A DNA stretch of 64,000 nucleotides from Antrihabitans cavernicola (GTDB taxonomy: Bacteria > Actinomycetota > Actinomycetes > Mycobacteriales > Mycobacteriaceae), in the NCBI RefSeq assembly GCF_008297975.1, contig NZ_VLNY01000009.1, positions 62,001-126,000 on the forward strand, read 5' to 3'. The notes below the pieces were generated by a model that searched no databases, was not told the DNA's origin, and was given only the letters and a program-made list of their open reading frames with translations. Within the stretch, counting starts at the first letter, position 1. Each line of letters starts with the position of its first letter. A program made the translations under genes and the position numbers. Of the stretch, positions 47,592 through 53,123 are shown one piece after another.

Positions 47592-48513
47592 CGTAGCCAC
47601 CCTTGGCGAAGAACTCCGCAGCGGCATGCTCGACGCCGTCGTCGGTGCGCACGCGGTAGAGAACCAGACCCTGGTTGTTGCCGCGGAAAGCCTCCGGCCC
47701 GGTCACCACCACAGCGCCGTCACCGTGCACCACGACGCGACCTGGCGTGCCACCGTAGCGTCCCGCCGAGACTCCTGCCTCCAGCAGCTGCACCCGTTGA
47801 CCCCGGTAGTAGCCGAACGCCGGCGGGTACGGGTCGGACAGCACCCGGATCAGTCGCGCGGAATCCGCTGCGGGCCAACTCAAGTCTATGAGGTTGTCAC
47901 GCTCGGACCGCTTGTGGAAGAACGTGCGGTGCGCCGGGTTTTGCGGTGTCCAGGTGGCAGTGCCCGATTCGATCGCGTCGAGTGCCTCGCCGACGGCGTC
48001 CGGAATGAGCTCCATCGTCTTGAGCACCAGGCTGGTGCCGGTGTCGTCGGGATCGATCGGCATCGTCTTCTGAATCAGAATGTCGCCGGTGTCGAGGTCC
48101 TCGTCCATCCGGTGCACGGTGAGGCCCACCTCCGATTCGCCGCTGATCAGCGCCCACAGCACCGGCGAGAATCCGGTGAACTTGGGCAGCAGCGAATCGT
48201 GCAGGTTCAGGGTGCCGTGCGGCGGCAGTTCGTAGAGCTCCTTGGGGAACTTGGTGTACCAGCTGTTCACGACGATCACGTCCGGTTCGGCAGCGCGCAC
48301 CTGCTCGATCAGCGCGTCGTCGGCCTTCTCGGTCAGGATCACCGGGATGCCATGCTCGCGAGCCAAGTTCTCCACCGAATCCGACCAGATCCCTTTGTAG
48401 GCATGATCGCTCGGCGGGTGCGTCACCGACAGCACCACCTCGTGCTTCGAATCGATGAGGGCTTGCAGGGTCTTGCGGCCCCAGGTCTGGTACCCGAAGG
48501 TCACGATGCGCAT
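47566..48513 (-). CDS. Siderophore hydroxamate formyltransferase (Fmt-like)
   Basis: The 315-aa protein has the 10-formyltetrahydrofolate transferase fold, with the catalytic triad in NLHDSLLP (Asn103, His105) and HRMDEDLDTGDIL (Asp144). The C-terminal half matches the Fmt C-domain loosely. Housekeeping fmt lies near def/pri genes in most genomes, so this copy under an iron box at the edge of a siderophore locus most likely formylates the N-hydroxylated Lys/Orn side chain. FxbA for exochelin and Rft for rhodochelin are known enzymes of this kind. The start is ATG 48513; the frame is open to 48582 but crosses the iron box. Confidence 0.85.
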   Translation of the reverse strand: MRIVTFGYQTWGRKTLQALIDSKHEVVLSVTHPPSDHAYKGIWSDSVENLAREHGIPVILTEKADDALIEQVRAAEPDVIVVNSWYTKFPKELYELPPHGTLNLHDSLLPKFTGFSPVLWALISGESEVGLTVHRMDEDLDTGDILIQKTMPIDPDDTGTSLVLKTMELIPDAVGEALDAIESGTATWTPQNPAHRTFFHKRSERDNLIDLSWPAADSARLIRVLSDPYPPAFGYYRGQRVQLLEAGVSAGRYGGTPGRVVVHGDGAVVVTGPEAFRGNNQGLVLYRVRTDDGVEHAAAEFFAKGGYVTDSVPVA

Positions 48514-48538
48514 GCGAATGATCCGTCCGTCGCTATAA

Positions 48539-48557
48539 GAAAGGTAGCCTAACCTTA
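48539..48557 (-). promoter_or_regulatory. IdeR-type iron box upstream of the formyltransferase
   Basis: On the minus strand TAAGGTTAGGCTACCTTTC has an almost perfect left half and core (TAAGGTTAGGCTA) and a right half shifted by one base. It ends 25 bp before the start codon. This ties the formyltransferase to iron control along with the rest of the locus. Confidence 0.6.
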
Positions 48558-48582
48558 CAACAGCGTCTTCCTGCGAACGCAA

Positions 48583-48612
48583 AGAGCCCGCCCTCGTAAG
48601 AGGACGGGCTCT
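48583..48612 (-). terminator. Terminator after rpsQ
   Basis: Arms 48583-48595 and 48600-48612 pair at 12 of 13 positions around a GTAA loop, 16 bp after the rpsQ stop on the minus strand; a short run of T/C follows. It separates the ribosomal operon from the siderophore locus and is the second border of that insertion. Confidence 0.75.
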
Positions 48613-48628
48613 GTGAGTTGTGCTTGTG

Positions 48629-48913
48629 TTACTTGGCCTTCTCGAGCACCTCGACCAGACGCCAGCGCTTGGTCGCCGAGGTCGGACGGGTCTCCATCAG
48701 CTGGACGCGGTCGCCGATACCAGCGGTGCTGTTCTCGTCGTGCGCCTTCACCTTGGTGGTGCGACGGATGATCTTGCCGTAGAGCGGGTGCTTGACCCGG
48801 TCTTCGAGCTCCACCACGATCGTCTTCTGCATCTTGTCGGAGACAACGTAGCCGGTGCGAACCTTCCGGCGGTTGCGCTCTTCAGTACTCGTGGTCACTT
48901 TGTCCTCACTCAT
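48629..48913 (-). CDS. rpsQ: 30S ribosomal protein S17
   Basis: The 94-aa protein has the S17 core [39 protein letters not shown] and the C-terminal basic tail. Start ATG 48913 overlaps the rpmC stop by 4 nt. It is the last gene before the siderophore locus; rplN, its usual next neighbour, is 31 kb away. Confidence 0.97.
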   Translation of the reverse strand: MSEDKVTTSTEERNRRKVRTGYVVSDKMQKTIVVELEDRVKHPLYGKIIRRTTKVKAHDENSTAGIGDRVQLMETRPTSATKRWRLVEVLEKAK

Positions 48914-49143
48914 GCTGCGTCACCTGCCGGGCCTGCAGCCAAACCGAGCTCGCGCTCGCGCATGACCGTGTAGATCCGCGCAATCTCGTGACGAACAGTG
49001 CGGAGGCGGCGGTTGTTGTCCAGCTGACCGGTAGCCATCTGGAAACGAAGGTTGAACAGTTCTTCCTTGGATTCACGCAGTCTCGCGACAAGCTCTTCTT
49101 CGGTGAGCTCGCGGAGCTCTGCGGCCGGTGTTCCAGTAGCCAT
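48910..49143 (-). CDS. rpmC: 50S ribosomal protein L29
   Basis: The 77-aa protein starts [18 protein letters not shown] at ATG 49143 and has the L29 helix pair ([34 protein letters not shown]). The start overlaps the rplP stop by one base (TGATG). L29 lies at the peptide tunnel exit. Confidence 0.96.
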   Translation of the reverse strand: MATGTPAAELRELTEEELVARLRESKEELFNLRFQMATGQLDNNRRLRTVRHEIARIYTVMRERELGLAAGPAGDAA

Positions 49144-49454
49144 CAGAACTGCTCCTCCCTTGTCACGATCCTGCACTTGCACGGGAGCTTGTGCATCGCG
49201 CGGCGCAGGGCCTCACGAGCGGTCTCCTCGTTGGGGTAGGTCATCTCGAACATGATCCGACCGGGCTTGACGTTCGCGATCCACCACTCCGGCGAACCCT
49301 TACCGGAACCCAAGCGGGTCTCGGCAGGCTTCTTGGTCAGCGGGCGATTCGGGTAGATATTGATCCAGATCTTGCCGCCGCGCTTGATGTGGCGAGTCAT
49401 TGCAATACGCGCCGACTCGATCTGGCGGTTGGTGATGTAGGCAGGCTCGAGCGC
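49143..49454 (-). pseudogene. rplP: rplP (L16) lacking its first 35 codons
   Basis: The reading frame from 49454 to the stop at 49143 encodes L16 residues 36 to 138 without damage ([19 protein letters not shown], then [17 protein letters not shown] ... [10 protein letters not shown]). Upstream of Ala36 homology stops at once: the expected Gln codon is replaced and the frame hits a stop at 49458-49460. The missing part is the rRNA-binding N-terminus. An internal ATG at 49400 could give only 85 aa. The break coincides with the start of the BREX-side sequence. L16 is essential in well-studied bacteria, so an intact copy must exist elsewhere if this is real. Confidence 0.9.
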
Positions 49455-49528
49455 CGATCAATACCGGCCGAGTATGGAAATCCGACAGCCACGCTCACCG
49501 TGCGAACGACACCAGTTGAGGACCCTGG
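49455..49528. other. Junction between the rplP remnant and the BREX operon
   Basis: These 74 bp lie between the point where L16 homology ends and the brxL stop codon. They hold no gene, no tRNA and no obvious direct or inverted repeat that would mark an integrase site. A GATC lies 2 bp beyond the break. There is no clear terminator, so brxL transcription could run into rpmC-rpsQ. Confidence 0.6.
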
Positions 49529-51607
49529 CTATGACCGGAGATAAGTGATCGTGCACGCCTTGGTCCGTCTCCGCTCCTGCAAATGCAGCCGCAAGTCGTA
49601 CCGGTTGGCGCTGGTGAAGGGCTGGAAAATATCGAGTCCGCGTCCCAGCAGAATCCGCCAGCCCGTGTCGGTGGAAATCTGGCGGTCGTGCAGGTTCTTG
49701 GCGAACTCGCAGGTGAGTTCTATGCCTGCATCCTCGGTCGCGTCCTTGATCTCGGAAAGGCCGACTAGCTGATTGCGCTGCCAATCCTCCCTGCTGGTTT
49801 CCGCGCCGGTCACGATGTGCACCTCGACGATCTCGTCGACCGGTTTGGCGACGATGATCTCCATCAACAGGTCATAGAGGTTGCGTAACTGGTGCGGGGC
49901 CCGTAGGTAGGGATCGACGATCTCGATCTTCACCGCACCGCGCAGATGCGGCGCGAAAAGATCCGCGAAGGAGTAGCCCAGAGCGTTGTCGGGGATGTCG
50001 AGCGGCCCCGTGCGCAACTCTAGCGTTTCGGGTGCGCTGCCCGAATTCCTGCCGGTATCGACGGCCGCCTCGACCGTCTCGGAATCAGCTCGATGGGCGT
50101 CTCGCTGGTAGAGGTGCGGAAAGTCCAGCTCTTCTTGGGTCAGGACGTCGTACCAGGTTCCGGCAGTGTCGGTGTACCCGAATCGGACCGGATCCATGGT
50201 GTGGTCGATACGCACAATCTGGTCCTTGACGCGTTTACGGCCCTCGATCGAAAAACGCAACAACTCCTCGATCTCGTCTACTGAGGCATCCCGGTGCGGA
50301 TAGATGAGTTTCATCAGCCCGGAGAAGGTCTTGCGCACACCATCGCGGTCGCGCGTGGAGATCTCCTCCGACAACGCGAAGTGTTTCGCGTAAACGTCCG
50401 AAAAGTCTTGTGCCCGTAAATGGGCGAGAGCCTCGGCTAGGTAGTCCACGACGAACCCGTACCCGTCGGTGAACAACTCGCGGCGAATTGTCTCTACTTC
50501 CCAACCCGGCAGGTAGTGGTGCAATCGGTCGAGGTATGCCGCATCGTGATACGACTCGGGGAGGGCTTCGAACAGATCGGAGTGCGCGAGCATCGCCGGG
50601 ACCGGTCGAGACGTGTTGCCGATGAACGCCATGGACGCATCGGCACCGATGGTTTCGACGCCGCGAGAGAAGGTCTTGTTGGCCATGTAGTTCTTCATGA
50701 TGTCGACCAACGACTTGTCGACCCGCTTCTGTCCGGCAAACTCGTCGAAAGCCACGACATCCCAGAATCCGACGAGGCCGATGCGCCCATTGGCGTTGTT
50801 GACGAACAGTTTCGGGACGGTCACCTCGCCGCCGGAGATGAGCATGCCGTGCGGCGAGAACTCGGAGTAGATGTGGGATTTGCCGGTACCCTTCGGTCCG
50901 AGTTCGACCAGGTTGTAGTTGCGTTCGATGAAGGGAATGAGCCTGACGAGCTGAAGGATCTTGGTACGCGGCGACAGCCGATCAGGCGCGAAGCCGACAG
51001 TTTGCGTGAGCAGGTCGATCCACTCCGCGGTGGAGAACTGCGCCCTGGCCTCGACGTAACTGTTCGCATCGAACTGTCCGAGTTGAATTGGTTTGAGCCC
51101 GAAGATGATCCAGCGGTCCTCGTGAGCTTCGCCGGGCGCGTACTCGAGATCGGCCATGCACCACACCCCGCCGGTGAGAAGCTTTGGGTGCCGTTTGACG
51201 GTACCGTCGTCGATCGGCACCCCCTTCAATCCCAGGTTTGCGAACGTGGCGGTATGAATGTCCTTCTTGTCGTCGAGGACGACGCCGACCTTGTCGATGA
51301 TGCGGTGCCGGCCCCGATCCCGGATTGTCGACTTGACGAGCTCGGCTTCACCCCGATGCACATAGTGTTTTGCGAGGATGTCGCGAACCGAGTCGATCCC
51401 GGCATCGATGGTGGCCTCGTCGTCGGTCGCGCAGTACTGAGCGAGGAGGTACTCCAAGACGTATCCGGGAACCACCGCATTACCGCGCACCCTGCCGACG
51501 AGGTCCTTGCGGACGACCAGCCCAGGGAATGCGGCGTTCGCTTTGACGTCGAGGGGCGACAACGATCGTTCTTGTGCGGCGGAAGCAGCGGAGTCGGTCA
51601 CAGTCAC
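49529..51607 (-). CDS. brxL: BREX protein BrxL, AAA+ core with MIT_C-like C-terminus
   Basis: The 692-aa protein matches BrxL/Lon-related proteins in its AAA+ part: Walker A GPKGTGKSH (237-245), LISGGEVTVPKLF, Walker B VVAFDEFAG (284-292) and the arginine-rich region after GNTSRPVPA. BrxL of BREX type 1 is an AAA+ DNA-binding motor needed for phage defence. The last ~135 residues (from 557: VKIEIVDPYLRAPHQLRN, FAKNLHDRQI, LGRGLDIFQP) resemble the MITD1 C-terminal PLD-like domain, not a Lon protease. I see no Lon Ser-Lys site. The start GTG 51607 overlaps the abiEii stop by 4 nt (GTGA); GTG 51601 is an alternative. Confidence 0.88.
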   Translation of the reverse strand: MTVTDSAASAAQERSLSPLDVKANAAFPGLVVRKDLVGRVRGNAVVPGYVLEYLLAQYCATDDEATIDAGIDSVRDILAKHYVHRGEAELVKSTIRDRGRHRIIDKVGVVLDDKKDIHTATFANLGLKGVPIDDGTVKRHPKLLTGGVWCMADLEYAPGEAHEDRWIIFGLKPIQLGQFDANSYVEARAQFSTAEWIDLLTQTVGFAPDRLSPRTKILQLVRLIPFIERNYNLVELGPKGTGKSHIYSEFSPHGMLISGGEVTVPKLFVNNANGRIGLVGFWDVVAFDEFAGQKRVDKSLVDIMKNYMANKTFSRGVETIGADASMAFIGNTSRPVPAMLAHSDLFEALPESYHDAAYLDRLHHYLPGWEVETIRRELFTDGYGFVVDYLAEALAHLRAQDFSDVYAKHFALSEEISTRDRDGVRKTFSGLMKLIYPHRDASVDEIEELLRFSIEGRKRVKDQIVRIDHTMDPVRFGYTDTAGTWYDVLTQEELDFPHLYQRDAHRADSETVEAAVDTGRNSGSAPETLELRTGPLDIPDNALGYSFADLFAPHLRGAVKIEIVDPYLRAPHQLRNLYDLLMEIIVAKPVDEIVEVHIVTGAETSREDWQRNQLVGLSEIKDATEDAGIELTCEFAKNLHDRQISTDTGWRILLGRGLDIFQPFTSANRYDLRLHLQERRRTKACTITYLRS

Positions 51608-52377
51608 CCATCTTCCTGGAACGGCCCGGATTGTGTGACAAGTCGCCACGCCTCACGCACTTCCCGCAGCGCTGTGTCGGCGGTGACGGTGAGCTGAGTC
51701 TGGCCGGCGAGCTGCGAACGCCAGGCGATCTCGGCTGGTGCAGCCTCGAACAAGTGCGCTCCCGGCAGCCGGTTGGTGGGACCGTAACGGCAGTACAAGT
51801 CTCCGGCCGCATCGTCGATTGCGCCGACTTCGTTCAGCGCCCACAGGTCCCAGAGGTCGCGCGGTGCGCGACGATCGTGCCATGTTGCCGTCTTCGAGGC
51901 GGCGAATGCCGGCAAGGTGGGCACCATCAGGCTTGCGGGCGGGACGTCGTTGTAGCGCCGCAGGAGGTCTCGACGCTCTGTGGGCCACACTGTCCGGTCA
52001 CGCGCCGAGAGCAGCTGGATTTTGACGGACACGCCGCGATCGGTGTGCAAGTTCGCCGCGATGGTGTCAGGGACTTCGCTTAAAGCGGGCGCCCAGGCGA
52101 GGCGGCCGTGGCTGCGAGCAGCCGAACGCGGCAGCACCGCATCCAATTCGGCGGCGAGGGCACCACGATTGCCGAGCGCGATCAGGTCGATGTCTTCGCT
52201 GAGCCGACCAGCAGGCAGGTGGGTGCGCGCAAGTGCCGTTCCACCGATGAAGTGGATCCGGTCGCCAAAACCCTCGCTGAGTATCGCAAGAAGGTGGGAG
52301 ATGAGGTGATCGCGCTCGACCTGTTCGGGTGCCACCGCAAACTGTGCCGCGACCACGTCGAGTTCGTCGGGGATCAT
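51604..52377 (-). CDS. abiEii: AbiEii-type toxin, nucleotidyltransferase
   Basis: The 257-aa protein has the DNA-polymerase-beta-like nucleotidyltransferase motif: IHFIGGTALARTHL (Gly45-Gly46-Thr) and SEDIDLI (Asp62, Asp64). AbiEii toxins transfer nucleotides (GTP-binding in the Lactococcus/Streptococcus members; tRNA modification in some relatives) and stop growth when freed from AbiEi. The start ATG 52377 overlaps the abiEi stop by 4 nt. Its own stop overlaps brxL, so toxin and BrxL are translated from one message. The frame is open far upstream, but that stretch is the shadow of abiEi. Confidence 0.88.
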   Translation of the reverse strand: MIPDELDVVAAQFAVAPEQVERDHLISHLLAILSEGFGDRIHFIGGTALARTHLPAGRLSEDIDLIALGNRGALAAELDAVLPRSAARSHGRLAWAPALSEVPDTIAANLHTDRGVSVKIQLLSARDRTVWPTERRDLLRRYNDVPPASLMVPTLPAFAASKTATWHDRRAPRDLWDLWALNEVGAIDDAAGDLYCRYGPTNRLPGAHLFEAAPAEIAWRSQLAGQTQLTVTADTALREVREAWRLVTQSGPFQEDG

Positions 52378-53018
52378 TGCGCCCTCGCCCACATTTCGGC
52401 GCGGCGCAGTGCCGCGGTGAGGCGCTGCGCGGACGCTATCCGGGCAAGCCGCTGCTTGTCGCTGCGGTGATAGAGCGATGCGATCGCTGCGGGAACGTCG
52501 ACTTCGGCGTCGCCCAGCATCGGTCGTCGTGCGAGATCGAGGGCGGTCTGCTCGACGGTGGTGACCAATGCCGCCCCGAACGGGGTCTGAGCCAGCTCGG
52601 CGTCGAGCGCATCCGTGTCGCGTTTGACGAACCTGACGGTCCCGAGACGGTCCGTCAACGCAACTGTGCCGTGCTGCTTGGGGACGGCGACGATCGCGGT
52701 GGCCAGCGCGCGAGGGATCACCCCCCACAACCGTGCGGCGCTGATCCCCATCAGGATCGCTTGCTCGGGCCCGTAGATTGCCGAGGCGATGCCCGCCGCG
52801 GTGGCTTCGAGGTCGGGCAGCCATGGCCGGCCGAGGTGTTCTTGCGGAATCACGACGTAATAGCCGCGCGCAACCCGGTGCAGGACTCCTCGTTCGACCA
52901 GTCGTGCAAACTCGGGGCGGGGATGGGCGTAGGTATCGGTGACGTCCTGGGGTCGGATGGTGCGTAACGCCGTGCCCGCCAGTGCGACGGGGAGCGGGGT
53001 GCTGCGACGTTCCGGCAT
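52374..53018 (-). CDS. abiEi: AbiEi-type antitoxin and autorepressor
   Basis: The 214-aa protein has the N-terminal winged-helix region of AbiEi (RPEFARLVERGVLHRVARGYYVV) and the C-terminal domain (ATAAGIASAIYGPEQAILMG, TVEQTALDLARRP). AbiEi is a type IV antitoxin: it opposes the toxin without direct binding and represses its own promoter. ATG 53018 has GAGGGG about 7 nt ahead. An inverted repeat upstream may be its operator. It is the first gene after a 105-bp gap from pglZ, so abiEi-abiEii-brxL can be expressed apart from the rest of the BREX operon. Confidence 0.87.
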   Translation of the reverse strand: MPERRSTPLPVALAGTALRTIRPQDVTDTYAHPRPEFARLVERGVLHRVARGYYVVIPQEHLGRPWLPDLEATAAGIASAIYGPEQAILMGISAARLWGVIPRALATAIVAVPKQHGTVALTDRLGTVRFVKRDTDALDAELAQTPFGAALVTTVEQTALDLARRPMLGDAEVDVPAAIASLYHRSDKQRLARIASAQRLTAALRRAEMWARAQ

Positions 53019-53039
53019 CTGTGCACCCCTCTGCTCGGT

Positions 53040-53084
53040 TGAGTATTGGTTACGTTGGCCACAACCCTACGAAATGCATACTCA
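53040..53084 (-). promoter_or_regulatory. Candidate abiEi promoter/operator
   Basis: In the pglZ-abiEi gap the 7-mers TGAGTAT (53040-53046) and ATACTCA (53078-53084) form an inverted repeat whose centres are 38 bp apart. They flank a TAGGGT that could serve as -10 on the minus strand. AbiEi proteins bind inverted repeats over their own promoter, which this layout fits. Function is inferred. Confidence 0.45.
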
Positions 53085-53123
53085 GTGCGCAATTGGCGCG
53101 TCTTGTGATGGAACCGTTCCCGC

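Noticed and set aside
49143-49400. An intact short L16 from the internal ATG at 49400
   Set aside because: The frame upstream still encodes L16 residues 36-53, so the ATG is an internal Met; the 85-aa product would lack the conserved rRNA-binding N-terminus.
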